Shown: piece by piece, positions 20,350-31,742 of the stretch
Layout: each line of letters opens with the position of its first letter
Position numbering within the stretch: the stretch's first letter is position 1
DNA from: Adiantum capillus-veneris
Taxonomy: Eukaryota; Streptophyta; Polypodiopsida; Polypodiales; Pteridaceae
NCBI GenBank assembly: GCA_014529385.2
Contig: CM043971.1
Location: forward strand, 26,763,769-26,827,768
Direction: 5' to 3'
DNA length: 64,000 nt
Position numbers and translations under genes: made by a program
The notes under the pieces: generated by a model
What the model saw: only the letters and a program-made list of their open reading frames with translations
Told to the model about the DNA's origin: nothing
Databases searched by the model: none

Positions 20350-20905
20350 AGTCCATTTACTTTACTATAATGGATACAACCAATGCCAAAGATTTTTGGG
20401 ATGCTCTATGTCAGGCTTGAGATGGAAACAACACCTTGAACAAGGTTTTCTTGATGAAGAAATTGATGTGCATGAATATGACAGAGGGAACTAATGTTAG
20501 TCCTCACTTGAACGAGTTCAACAACGTGTATTCACAAAGGTCTCAATTTTGATGATGAAATGAAGGCCACAAATTCTTGCTATGTTCACTACCATCGTCA
20601 TGGGATACCTTCAACACAGCCATAAGCAATTCTTCACCCAATCAAAAGCTAGTTTTCAGCGATGTTGCTGGTGCGTTTCTCACTGAGGAGATTCAACGTC
20701 AATATCTTGATGCGAGTGGGGATGGTGATGCATATGTGGCTAACGTAAATTGTGAAAAGCAATGGCAGCATGGTCGTAGCCGCGATCGCTCTCAAGATTG
20801 CAAGCAAGGTTGTAGCAAGAGTCGTGGCGGCAAAGACATGCAAAATGTTGTGTGTTAATACTGTCATAAAAAGGGACACATGAAGAAATATTTATGCACA
20901 ATGTA
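20350..20905 (+). pseudogene. Copia gag (UBN2-type) with broken zinc knuckle
   Basis: The plus strand reads TNAKDFWDAL, FLMKKLMCMNMTEGTNV, HLNEFNNVYSQ, then in another frame SLPSSWDTFNTAISN, LVFSDVAGAFLTEE and a basic RSRDRSQD stretch. This is the capsid-like gag of Ty1/copia. The nucleocapsid knuckle is YCHKKGHMKKYLC at about 20855-20895, but the codon after its first Cys is a stop (TAA). Two or more frameshifts and stops are present. Confidence 0.85.
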
Positions 20906-20954
20906 GCGTGATAAATGCAAGGAGAAAGAAAAGTTTGACAAACCTAAAAGCAAC

Positions 20955-22100
20955 GTGAAAATTGAAGAAATTAATGTGTTTAAGTCTTTAGCCATTGAGA
21001 CAGTTTTTGACGTACCAAATGATGTCTTGATTTTCACATCGTATTTGAGTCTTGATGCATTGTTAACTCTCGATGAGTGTTATGCACAGAATTGGATTTT
21101 GGGCTCATGTGCTAGCTTTCACGTAACTCCTCACAAGGAGTGGTTTTCTACATACACAACTATACATGGCTTACTGAAGCTAGGCAATTATTACAAGCTT
21201 GATATATATGGTGTGGGCAACATCAAGTTTTCTATTCGTAATGGAATTGAGTTTATGCTTCATAATGTCAGACATGTACCCAAATTGACAAAGAGTTTGA
21301 TGTCAGTTGGATAGCTGGATGATCTGGGTTACACTACAAAATTTTCTCATGGTTCTTGGATTATCAAGAAGGGAAACCTGGTCATGCTTAAAGGCCAAAA
21401 GTCTGGCTCATTGTATTCACTTTATGTCTCTTCCATGAAAGAGAATTCTATTTGTGTAGCCGAGCTGCCATCTACAGAGTCGTGGAATAGCCGGCTAAGA
21501 CATATGAGTCAAAAGGGAATGAAAATGAATAGAAGCATTCAAGAACGGGTCACTTCTATGTTGTCTACGGCCAACTTACCTCAAGAATTTTGGGAAGAAG
21601 CTATTATGACGGCTTCTTACTTGATCAATTGGTCATCTAGTACACCACTAAAGTATAAGGTTCCGCATGAGATGTGGACAACAAAGAGCCCAATTATGAC
21701 AGGCTACGTGTATTTGGGTGTGAGGCATTCTCACATGTGCCAAAAGCGCTTAGACAAAAGCTGGACCTTAAAACACACAAGTGCATCTTCATTGGATATG
21801 GTGTAGATGAAGAGATGGGATATCGTCCCCGACACCCGAAATCTAAGAAGGTCATATATAGCTCACAAGTGATTTTTTTTTCCGAGAAAAAGATTCTTCT
21901 ATTAGTTGATAAAGCTGCTCATAGCGCTACAACCACCTCTACTAGAGAGGGCTACATCAATCACAAAGAGTGAATCTCCTAATGAGAAACAACATATGTA
22001 CAATGAGGGCTAAATCAAGAGATGGGAGGAGGGAAAAGTCACACAGGTGGATGGTAGTGCCATCTGAGCTCACCCCGAACCATGGTGAAGAAAGGCCCAT
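20955..22100 (+). pseudogene. Copia protease and integrase remnant, integrase core deleted
   Basis: The protease loop WILGSCASFHVTPHKEWF near 21090-21145 replaces the usual WILDSGAS, so the catalytic Asp is lost. It continues with LLKLGNYYKLDIYGVGNIKF and VRHVPKLTKSLMSVG, a stop at 21312, then the GAG-pre-integrase part (SWNSRLRHMSQKGMK) ending at about 21523. The next residues are MNRSIQERVTSMLSTANLPQEFW, which normally lie after the integrase Glu. The whole DDE core is therefore missing. After a frameshift near 21690 the linker reads LRVFGCEAFSHVPK and FIGYGVDEEMGYRPRHP. No RT is present. Confidence 0.87.
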
Positions 22101-22249
22101 GGAGCTAGAGTCAAAGGAACTCCTCTCTACGCTCCCCCATTCTATTGGAGCTTCCCTGAAGTCTCTCAAACTGTCCCTTGAGAGTATGGATCAGCTCCAG
22201 CAAACAATCTTGAATAGTATCCACTGGTAGCACAAGGCGAGCCTTGAAG

Positions 22250-24430
22250 ATGCGGAAGAAGCAAACCCACAATATAAACCAGAGTATTAGGACACATATG
22301 AGATCTTAACACATCTCTCTCTTACTGCACCACTCCTATGGGGTAAGATCTGTAGCACATTGGAGAGTAGGTTGACCACCCTGTATCAGTATCATCCTCC
22401 TGGTGGAGGATAGCTCAAATTGTAGTGTGAGAGTGGACCAAGCAGCTGTCCCCCAAGTGTAATATTGTGTTGTGTAAAGAGCTGGTATCAACCAAAGGAC
22501 TCAAAACCATACCTGTTGTGCCATAGGGAAGTCCCACAAACAATGGCTTTGACTCTCCAAAAGGTGGTCAAAAGCTACACATGCTACCAAAAGGCCACTT
22601 TGTACTAGCCAGCTCCCCATTGTTGTAGCTCTATGTGCAACTAGCCACTAGAAAAAAGTGAATCACCATGGCTATCTGGAATCCCATAACCTTTTACAAA
22701 AGGCTGACAAGACCTCAAATATGAGACCCTCCTCTTGCCAATGAGGTGTTGCAGTAGGCCGAGCCTCTCTCCGTGTTGCCAGTATGTGATGTCTCAATCA
22801 AACAATGCACTGAAAGAAAGAGACCCTTGGATGGTTTGATGAGGAGAAAGGGTCCCTTCAAAACCACTCTCTAAGGTCCCATTGCACTTGTGCTAGTGGA
22901 CAACTCTCCCAAGCTCAAAGCCTCCAGTGGCCCGTCTTAAGAGCTACTGGGTCAGGATCGATAACACAAGTCCTCCTGTAGATGCCTACTACTCGGATCC
23001 TTCTAAAATGACACTTTTCAACCTGTGGAGTCCCTATTGAGACTCGATGAAGTTTACCCTTGACCTCTATCGCAAAGAACATGGAGTTTACAATCTCTGA
23101 GCAAGCTCAAACTATTGCGATGAGGACCTCCAATTGCGTAAAGGCCCCCATCCATCTTAGAGCTACTATCTCTAGAGGTGTAAGCCACTCAACTGGTACT
23201 GCCTTTGTGATGTCCTGGCACATGCTCTGCACCTCTCTCATGCACTGCAGTTGGACTCTCTATAACTCCTCTGAAAAACCTGAGAACAGTCACCTAGAGT
23301 GCGTGATGGACCCTTTTCCATGGGACCCTAAGAGACACAAGTCCTACTACCAACCAAGTGGCTTCTCTGAGTGATGACCATGGGGTTCCAAACAAGGGGC
23401 TGTCTCAAGCACTCTTACGTGTAGGTAGGATGGTGCTGCTTCAAGCCTCACCGCAGTTGCTCCCAAGAGCAAAGCAGACTCACAACAAAATGATCCTCCA
23501 ATATCTTGCTCATACCAACTCTGCACATCTCTGCAAAGATCCATTTGATGGAAGATTTCCAAGGGCCTCCTGCCTGAGGCACTCGAGCTCCAAGTGGCTG
23601 AAGCAAAAAATCCTTCCAGGGATCCTTCCTTAGAAGTAGTCATCTGACCACAAGATTCCCAAGACGGGCTTTGCTCTGCTGTGTTGGGTCTATGATCCCC
23701 AACCCCCCCTAAGAAGAAGGTAAAGTGATGACCTGCCATGCTACTTTGTCCTGGGCTATTTGAGTATCACACTCAGACCAAAGAAAATTATTGATCAACC
23801 TCTCTGCCTGTGGCTGAAGCAGGAGCTAGAGAAGATCCAACAAGATGTAATGTACCACATAGTAGCCAACAACACTTGGCTGGCCACTACGACTCTGCCT
23901 ACCAAAGATCATCATGCCAAACTCCAATGTAGCAACTTCCTTCTAATGGACAAGAGGAGGGGAGAAATAAGCTGCTCAAGAGACAAGTCCAGGCCAACCT
24001 GACAACCCAAGTATCGAACTGAAGTCCCTAGGAAAATCCATCTAAAACCCTCACCTAGCACCAAAAAGGCATAAAAGCACTACCAACCAAGAAAGCCCTT
24101 GTCTTCCTCCAGTTGATCAGTGTGCCTATTGCACAACAAAAGGTCTCAAGAGCCTACTCACACTTGTGCAAGCTGGCCTCCTGACCCTCCGAGTAAAAAG
24201 CTAAATTGTCTGCAAACTCAACATCTAGTAGTTCATCGCCTTGATTAGGGAGTGCTAAGCCACATAAACTAGTTTGTTGTGAAACCAAGAATCTTCTCTT
24301 CACCTCAGTGTAGAGAAGAGAGGAAGGGGGTTATAGGGAATGCCTGTCTGATCAAGCGTGTGAGAATGAAACGGTCTCCTCTACCTTCTACCAAAAGCAC
24401 CTGACCGTGTGCAAAAAGAGATCAGAGAAG
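22250..24430 (-). pseudogene. LINE (non-LTR retrotransposon) reverse transcriptase, 3' half
   Basis: On the minus strand, from about 24420, the translation reads GDRFILTRLIRQAFPITPF (RT block 4-5), FLVSQQTSLCGL, then the catalytic block as EFADNLAFY (FADD replaced by FADN), ALETFCCAIGTLINWRKTRAF, VRYLGCQVGLDLS, VGRVVVASQVLLATMWYI, RLINNFLWSE, DKVAWQVITLP and GIIDPTQQSKARLGN. This order is that of L1-like LINE RT with its thumb and C-terminal region. Many stops and frameshifts interrupt it. The endonuclease and first RT blocks are missing upstream, and no poly(A) tail is visible at the low-coordinate end. Confidence 0.82.
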
Positions 24431-24734
24431 ACATCATCAATGCAGCATGCTTAAATGCTATTGACGCAATGTGCATGGTGGAGAACTAGTTTCTAATAAA
24501 CATTCTTACCATCTAAATGCATGTACTTGTGCATGTGGTCAATGAAGTTGAAGTTGCTAGGGTAGTCCATAGCAGGTGGATCCTCTTCTTGGAGAGATTT
24601 ATGTGAAGACTTTAAAGGGGTTCGTTTGTCAAAGGGCTCGCCCCGAGGGTAGCATGGCCGAAGGATGGCTTGTACAAGAGTCTGTTGTCCTCATCAGTGA
24701 CTTTTTGGTCTTAATTGATCCAGAGATGCCTTGA

Positions 24735-25094
24735 ATGTGGACTACTGAGGTCAACGTCAAGGTGATAGGGGACAAGCCACAGGGACAAGGCATCATTAGG
24801 AATATGGACATCACAATGCAAGAAAAGGTTATGAGATTTTGCCTTATCAACTCAAAAATCATGCAAAAGTGGCTAGAGAGGTACAAAGGGAAAAAACAAC
24901 AACGCTTAATAGATCGCCTGCAATTCAAGCACAACCGTGCCACTAGAAACCTTCCTTTTCTTGATCATCTTCAAAAATTTCTTGACTTTCCAATTGCGTG
25001 GTGGTTAGATGTGACAATCTCAAAGGCAAAGAGGACTGGAGTGTTGATTACTGAAGAGGAAGAGGAGATGTCAAGGGGTTGCGATTGGCATTGA
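24735..25094 (+). CDS. Unrecognised 119-codon frame
   Basis: The frame reads VMRFCLINSKIMQKWLERYK, then basic KGKKQQRLIDRLQFKHNRATRN, and ends with an acidic EEEEEMSRG tail. It looks more protein-like than its surroundings. The pattern "...NSKIMQKWLERY..." faintly recalls a plant transposase-associated domain (DUF4218-like, found in CACTA loci), but I cannot support that. No neighbours of the same element are seen. Confidence 0.3.
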   Translation: MWTTEVNVKVIGDKPQGQGIIRNMDITMQEKVMRFCLINSKIMQKWLERYKGKKQQRLIDRLQFKHNRATRNLPFLDHLQKFLDFPIAWWLDVTISKAKRTGVLITEEEEEMSRGCDWH

Positions 25095-25361
25095 GGCAGT
25101 CCGAGGGAGGCAACAAGAGAGGTGACCTCTACACACCCCTCAAGGCTCCCGTGCTACTCAATTGGGGCTGGGGCATCCACAAGCAAGAAACAACAACAAC
25201 AAACCCATAACCAAACAAGTGAAGGAGCACCACCTATTTATGTTATGCAAAGTAGGACGTAAGAGGAATTTTGTCCACAACCAAGAAGATGCGCCATACA
25301 ACACACACAAGAAATCTCACACCAAGACACACACCAAATGGAGCAAAGAGAGCTAGAACAA

Positions 25362-25427
<66 letters not shown>

Positions 25428-26063
25428 GGAACTTGCATAATACCTTGTTTGTGACTTGCAAATGGAGATGGTTCATTATGATGCTATCATAGAGCTTGTA
25501 CAAAGCTAACTCAATGCTTAGTGATGCTAAACATTGCCAACACACACACACTGTCTTAGGCTGTGAGAGACCTCTCACCACAATATTCTCTTACAATAGA
25601 CACAAAATTGGCAACTAAAATATACTAAAACACTTTCTCAAACAAGACCAAATGATAGAAACTTAAAATACACAAGTCACCTTGAATTCACCAAACCGTA
25701 TTGCATAAGTGGAAGAACAAAGATTTGAACGTCAAATCACGCCTTTGATGTACTAAAACTCAATTTATTGATGATGGAGGAACATAAAAATAGTAATTTT
25801 GAGATTTTGAACTCACGCTCTCTCACTTGCAATGTGTAGCTTGAAAGCTTCTCTCACACCAAAAGTGAAGCTCACAAAGTGGTTCCTGACTAAGTCTCTC
25901 CTCATGCATAGAGTGTTGGGGTGCTATGTGAGATATTGGGGATGCTTCTACAAGAAGGAGAGATACCTATTTATAGGTTGGAGACCCCTCATTAAGATTA
26001 TTGGAAATCCTAATTTACAAGCTAACAAATCAAGATTATGAAATTTTTTTAATATCAAAACAT
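25095..26063. other. Non-coding with (GA)n microsatellite at 25366-25424
   Basis: No gene. The GA tract is about 29 units long. The remaining sequence is AT-rich and has no recognisable coding or LTR pair. Confidence 0.5.
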
Positions 26064-26150
26064 TGCGGGCCTTCTTTGTCTACTTGAGTCATGGATGTGG
26101 GCTCAAAAGAGAGCATTATTGATGGTAGATAAGGTGAAAGTAGAGTTTTA

Positions 26151-26216
<66 letters not shown>

Positions 26217-26266
26217 TGAGACCAACATCTATACTTTGATATCATAATGTAAATATAAACCAATTC

Positions 26267-26323
<57 letters not shown>

Positions 26324-27908
26324 AATATGCACATGTTTTGAGGTGAGGTGTCTTTTATGGTTAGGTCAATGGCTATTTTGTGTTAGTATGTTAGTGGTTA
26401 GTGTTAGTAATCACTAGAAAGTTAATGATATATTTATAATGGGTAGAATGAGGTGGATGATTGAAGTAATATGGTTGAATGAAGCAAGGAAATCCTTGTG
26501 ATGGTGAAGCTTGAAGAAGTTTTGGACTTACTTGTGTCGGTTCTCAAAATGACTATCGATCCTCTTCTTCTTCTTCTCTTCTTTATGCCATCAAGATAAA
26601 AATGACAATTTGGTTGACGAGATATCTGAATTTGCATAGGCTAAGCATGGTTTACATGCTGATTTTATGTATATAGAGAAGGGGTAAGATGGAATTGTAC
26701 TTTGAAAGTAATAGAGAGAGGCATAGAGATGGTGTATGCACATGTAGAGCTCATATGAGAGCTATGGAAGTAAGAGGGGAGGTTAATGGTGAAGAAGAGA
26801 ACCATGGAATGTGCAGGCTTGAGTCAAGGATTGAGAGGAATGAGTGTGTGTGTGTGTGTAGAAGTGTGGAAAGAGGTGAGAGAAGACTCTGGACTACTTG
26901 TGAGAAAAGTGGGCAGACTTGGGTCCAATAAAAAAATCATATGTCACCGGTGGTAGCTTCAAAAATTATGAAACTGTTTGAGGTGATTATTGAGCTCTTG
27001 GTACACATTTTGTCTTATAACCACCACTTCAAATTTGGAGTGGAAATGGATATAAAAAATCCCATCAAAATGCCTATTTTTCTTCACAAAAAAGTCTTCA
27101 GTGGTCCCCCTTTAGTTGAATTTACATATGGCTCTGAGCCCCTCCTTTCATTAGAGCATGACCTAATTGATTCTTAGTCTAAAGGATTTTAAAATATGCA
27201 TGATTGTGGATTATGCATAAATATAATATCTGGATATGATGGAAAAACCAGGCTAGTATATATAAATAACTCATGGAATCTAGAATAGTGTGGGCTATAT
27301 ATATAAAAAATAAATATATGAAAATATAGGAGATCAAATGAGGAGAGCCCTCATTGTTTTCAATTGACGTATATTTATTTACAAGAGGTAAGAAGAAATA
27401 CCTCTAGAAAATAGAAATTTAGTAAAAGGCAATGACTTATGGTGAAAGGTATTTTTTTGAGGTTTTTCCTTCGGAGTGGATTCACACCAAAAATAAGAGA
27501 AGCTTGCATGAAATGATTTTTTATAGAATACATAGGTCAAAAAGATTATGGTAATGGTAAGTAAATGTACATATCATACTTAGGAAAATAACGCACACCT
27601 AGGTATAAATATTTAAATAAATACCAAAAAATTATGAAAATTCCCTATTTTTAGGCTCTATATACAATGAAATATTTACACACCAATGGGCAACAATATA
27701 CATTGGCTTTATTTATTTATTTATTTTTTTGACTCAACTAGCCTAGTGACTAGTTAGCTGAGGGTTTTAAGAAGATATGGGGAAAGTCTCCTAACTCACA
27801 AACGCCTTTGTACAACGAAAAGGTAAAAATAGCCACAATGTTTAGGTGATTTTGGTAGGGTGAGGTAGCTCACTATGGAAATTACAGAGAGCCAAAAAAC
27901 GGCTATCA
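26064..27908 (-). repeat. 1.8-kb LTR, left copy (minus orientation)
   Basis: On the minus strand it runs from TGATAGCCGTTTTTTGGC to AAGGCCCGCA. It is the inverted counterpart of 36836-38649 along its whole length. Similarity stops sharply at both ends, at TG and CA. Directly upstream on the minus strand lies AGGGGAGGGCTAA, a polypurine tract, which marks this copy as a 3' LTR. Two GA tracts lie inside (26153-26213 and 26269-26321). The copies differ mostly by substitutions and microsatellite length. Confidence 0.85.
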
Positions 27909-27924
27909 TTAGCCCTCCCCTAGG
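27909..27924 (-). promoter_or_regulatory. Polypurine tract beside the left 1.8-kb LTR
   Basis: The minus strand reads CCTAGGGGAGGGCTAA immediately before the LTR start TGATAGCC. This supports the LTR assignment and the minus orientation. Confidence 0.7.
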
Positions 27925-27978
27925 ATAATGGTATATTCATGTACCATCATAAAGCATCTTTTTCAAAGAGAGTGCTTT

Positions 27979-28260
27979 TCAGTCCTCTATCATATCTAGT
28001 CCCTTGACATGATTTTCATTGTGTGGCTTCTTGTCACACTCATGCTTCATGCCACAAAACTTACATGAGATAGTCGCTCTTTGGCAGTTCTTTGGTAGAA
28101 GGTGACTCAAATAGGGCTTCATGAGATATCCGTTTACCTTCTTGGAGTGCTCTTTACCATTCAAGTCCATAACTGATAGTAACTTGAATTGAAATCCTTC
28201 TTGACTGTATAAGATCCTTGCCATCTAGTTTCAAACTTGGCATCAAAATATCCGTTGACC
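27979..28260 (-). pseudogene. Gypsy integrase C-terminal (GPY/F-like) fragment
   Basis: Minus-strand frames read FDAKFETRWQGSYTVKKDF and, after a one-base shift, MDLNGKEHSKKVNGYLMKPY. This corresponds to the conserved end of gypsy integrase (pattern G-Y-x-L-x-D-L-x-G ... VNG-x-x-L-K). It lies between element B and the 3' LTR, where the end of pol is expected, so I assign it to the same element. The integrase core is missing. Confidence 0.7.
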
Positions 28261-28473
28261 TACGGCTTGTTATATGCCCCCGTCCAACCTTTTTTGAGGA
28301 GGAAGCTTGTCTCTAAGAGCAACGACGACGCTATTTTTTGAGCAAGCAATGAGCCACCATCTTTGCCTTTTGTGTTTTTTCGCTCCTCCCTTCCCCTTTT
28401 CTTCTTCTATTCTACTCTTGTACTAGTCACGGTGCCGATGGAGCGTGTGTATGTCTGGGCCACTGGTTCTTTT

Positions 28474-28579
<106 letters not shown>

Positions 28580-28589
28580 GTGTGCTTTA

Positions 28590-28850
28590 CATGTTGTCAC
28601 TAAGAATACCGAATGATGATAGTAAGATGCAAACGTTTCCGTTGGTCATGCAGGGCAAGGTCAAAGTGTGGTTTGAAGCACTGGAAGGCGAGCCAAAGTA
28701 AATGTGGTCGGCATTACGCACGAGGTTTCTGCATGACTTTCGCAAGGAAGTATCCCTACTCAACATGGACACCAAGCTGAAGGCTTTGAAGCAGGATGTG
28801 GGCAAAGATTTTAATGTGTTCTTGGATCATTTCGAAGCTTGTCTTTATTC
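28590..28850 (+). pseudogene. Retrotransposon gag fragment (plus strand)
   Basis: The plus strand reads LRIPNDDSKMQTFPLVMQGKV, VWFEALEGEPK, a stop, then MWSALRTRFLHDFRKEVSLL and DFNVFLDHFEACLYS. The order (transmembrane-like LPL..., W-F-x-L, W-x-x-L-x-x-x-F) fits the retrotransposon gag domain. It is bounded by a GA microsatellite and a pyrimidine tract, and its orientation is opposite to the elements around it. Confidence 0.6.
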
Positions 28851-29172
28851 TCTCTCTTTCCCTCTCTACCTCTCTTTCTCTCTCCCTCTATAGCTATCTC
28901 TCTTTCTATTTATCTCTCTTTCTCTCTACCTCTATCTTTCCCTCCTTCCTTCTGCCTCTCTCTTTGTCTATTCACTTTCTTTTCCTCCATCTCCTTCTTT
29001 ACCTCGATTTCTCTTTCCAGCTATCTATCTCTCTTTCTCTCTTTCCCGCTATCTATCTCTCTTTCTCTCTTTACCTCTAGCTCTCTCTCTCTCTCTCTCT
29101 ATCTTTTTTTCTCTCCCTCTATCTTTGTCTACTCTCTCCTTCTCTCTATTTCTCTCTTTTTCCCTCTCCCTT
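28845..29172. repeat. 330-bp pyrimidine tract (CTCTTTCT/CTATCT)
   Basis: The top strand is almost purely C and T with scattered A and G, built from CTCTCTTT, CCTCTATC and CTATCTAT words. It is a diverged microsatellite. Serine-leucine frames here are artefacts. Confidence 0.9.
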
Positions 29173-29740
29173 TTTTTATGTTTAATTTTGTTTCTACTCT
29201 TTTTTTTTACTACTTTTTGTTAATGTATTTAAAGCTTTTTTATTCTATTTTTGATATACAAAACCCTAAAACTAATTAACTTTAGCCCTAAAATTAATTT
29301 CAAGAAATCCTAAAATACAATTAACAATAACAAATTAAAATTAAACAACAATAACAATTTGAATTTTAAAATTAAATAACAAATTTAAATATAAAATTAA
29401 ACCAAAATTAAAATTAATGTGTGTGTGTGTGGGTGAGAGCAATGAGATTGTGCACTCACATACACTCATATGTGTGCACAAAGCTTCCGGAGTAGCTTCC
29501 ACATCTGCAAAAACACACACACACACACACACACACACATTGTGTTCACACACACACACACACACACACAAATAACCAAAAAACAAGGACAATAGGCTTA
29601 CCTACAACAAGTAGAGAAGATGTGATGGTGTTTGCCCAAGCCCGTAGCAGTCCAAAGGTGCAAATCTGGCCGCGAGTTGAGCAAAGAGAGAGAGTGAGAG
29701 AATGAGTTTTTGGAAATGCGTGCGCAAAAAATAAGCCCGC
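29173..29740. other. AT-rich sequence and (TG)/(CA) microsatellites
   Basis: 29173-29415 is AT-rich and lacks coding potential. 29418-29573 holds a TG tract, then two CA tracts separated by TTGTGTT. No gene is seen. Confidence 0.6.
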
Positions 29741-29947
29741 GGATTCGTTTTTACCAGTCGGCGTCGGTACATGCGTCGGTATGCGCATCGGTATACGCAT
29801 TGATATTTACATCGATATACGCAACGGAAATTGAAAATTGATTTTTTTTTTTAATATGAGTTCCCTCTAGTATTGCCGGTGCACATACCGACGCCCGCCA
29901 ATGATGTGGGTAAGTTGGCGTCGGTATTCAAGTGATCTCTAGTAGTG
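29741..29947 (-). mobile_element. CACTA-like DNA transposon terminus
   Basis: The minus strand starts CACTACTAGAGATCACTTGA exactly where gypsy element B is interrupted. CACTA(C/G) is the terminal sequence of plant CACTA (En/Spm) transposons. Inside lie repeated sub-terminal words of the type TACCGACGC / GCGTCGGTA (near 29758, 29772, 29895, 29925, plus variants GCATCGGTA and ACATCGATA), another CACTA hallmark. CTT or a similar trinucleotide would be the 3-bp target duplication. The opposite terminus was not found, so the other boundary is unknown, as is any transposase. Confidence 0.68.
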
Positions 29948-31742
29948 CTTGGCCAAACATACCCCGCAAGAAAATTATTCTTCACGGTCAATTCTTGGGC
30001 AAAGTGACCACATGCTTCTTCATGCAAACCTTTTAGAATGGCTGGAATTTCCTTGATAGTTGGTACTCTTCTGCACACTTGATCCTTCCCTCTTTGATAG
30101 AGGGAGCCTTCTAGGAAGAGATAGAAACTGAGTCTCCTCTTTTGAGCTTTTGTGAAGTCTTGTGGGAACTTGCCTTCCAAAATGTAGCCAATAATGGGAG
30201 CCAATGACTCCAATCCCTGGTATCTTGGTTGCTTGAGAGCTGCTACCACCATGATGACCTACACTACTTTCTCAACACATGTAACTGCTTGTTGTGCAAG
30301 TAAATCGGCATCTTCATTTTGTTTCCTAAAAATATGATATAGTTGCACTTCTTCAGACTGATTAAACAATCTATGAATGGTATGAACTTTTGTCCTTAAG
30401 CTTTTATTCTTGCATGGCCAAATGCCTAAAATATGCTTCACAATGAGAAGTGCATCCCCCTTTACCATGAGATGTTGTATACCTTGGCCAATGCACATCT
30501 TTAAACCATGAAGTAGTGTGTTGTATTTTGTTTCATTGTTGCTAGCTGAACCTGGTAGATTGACCTTCTCTTTCATGACCACCTATCCACTTGGGTTGAG
30601 AAACACTAGCCCTCTCCCTGCTTTTTCTGTGGCTCGTCAAAAAGATCCATCAAGGAACAAGGTAAAAGAATTAGGAATACTTTTAGGTGGTAGCAATGGT
30701 AGGGTTTTTACTTCAGGCAGCTTAATCTCTTTCTCATGTACCCTATAAGTGAGAATCCCTGCCAATTGTGGGGCACACTATCTTCTACCTTGAAAGAGTA
30801 TTGGATTTCTTGCAACTCCATAATCCACTTAGAGTTTGAGATGACACCCAAGGGAACAAATTTTTTGCAATGAGAATTACAAAAGGTTTTGGTAGCAAGT
30901 ATGATCTAAACTTTCTCACCGCAAACATGAGAGAAATCATCATGAGTTCTTCTTCTATGTAGCCTCTCTCCAAAGCATTCATGACCCTACTATCAAAGTA
31001 AATGGGTCGCATCCTGGTACTGTAGGGATCTTGTTGTAGCAAAACAATACCAATTGTTTCTTTCCCAACACTAGAGCTAACAAAGAATGTGTACTCCCAA
31101 CAAGGAGGCATAAGTGTTGGTAGTTATGATAGAATGATTTTGATGTTACAAAAATATTCTTCAAGCTCATCAGACTAAACAAAATTGATTTGTTGTGTCA
31201 ATTTCTACAAGGAATGAAGTAACTCCGAGGTTAAGTGAATGAAGCGTGATATATACTTCACCTTTTGAATGAATGAGATGACCTCCTTAAGACTCTTGGG
31301 TGATGGTAGCTCAATAAGAGCCTTTGCCTTTGAAGGATCCACTTCGATACCTTAGTAAGAAACTTTATGGCCAAGCAAGATCACTTCATCCTCACCTATG
31401 TGGAATTTGTTGGGGTTGAGTTGACCTCCCTTGTCGTAGAGTTTCGTCAAACCCTCTTCTACCTTTTGTAGATGCAATGATTTGAGCTATAAATGCAAAA
31501 ATCATCAATAAAAATCCTAATAGAATTTCCAAAGAATGCTTGAAACACCCTGTTCATGAACCATTGGAAAGTTTCAAGAGCATTTTTTAGGCCAAATGGC
31601 ATGACTCTGAAAGCATAACAACCCCAAGGAGTGATGAAGGTTTTTTTCAACTGATCCTCCAATGCTATGTATATTTGAAAATAACCTGAACAGCCATTTC
31701 ACACAATGTACTTCTCATGACCAACTACCTCATTTAGTATAA
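29948..31742 (-). pseudogene. Gypsy element B: RT, RNase H, second RNase H, integrase zinc finger
   Basis: On the minus strand it starts inside RT (LNEVVGHEKYIV) and continues TPWGCYAFRVMPFGL to the catalytic IFIDDFCIYS near 31500. RNase H follows near 30790-31110 (YFDSRVMNALERGYIEEELM). A second RNase H-like domain is at about 30260-30700 (FDGSF-like start, GSASNNETKYNTLLHGLKMC, GDALLIVKHILG). The integrase zinc-finger region ends at the CACTA terminus (LYQRGKDQVCRRVP, HEEACGHFAQE). Several stops occur. The wording is near-identical to element C on the opposite strand. RT upstream of motif A is missing; it joins element A at about 31742. Confidence 0.86.

Larger units (their letters stand above)
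20350..22240 (+). mobile_element. Ty1/copia fragment, internally deleted
   Basis: Gag, protease, pre-integrase and post-core integrase linker lie in copia order on the plus strand. RT and RNase H are absent, and the fragment ends near 22240 against an opposite-strand LINE. It belongs to a different copia family from the element at 57852-63045, judging from gag and protease wording. Confidence 0.82.

Noticed and set aside
23347-23739. 130-codon minus-strand protein
   Set aside because: It is the wrong frame of the LINE; the neighbouring frame gives the recognisable RT C-terminal wording.
28839-29279. Ser-Leu-Phe-rich membrane-like protein
   Set aside because: It translates a pyrimidine-rich microsatellite; hydrophobicity comes from the repeat.
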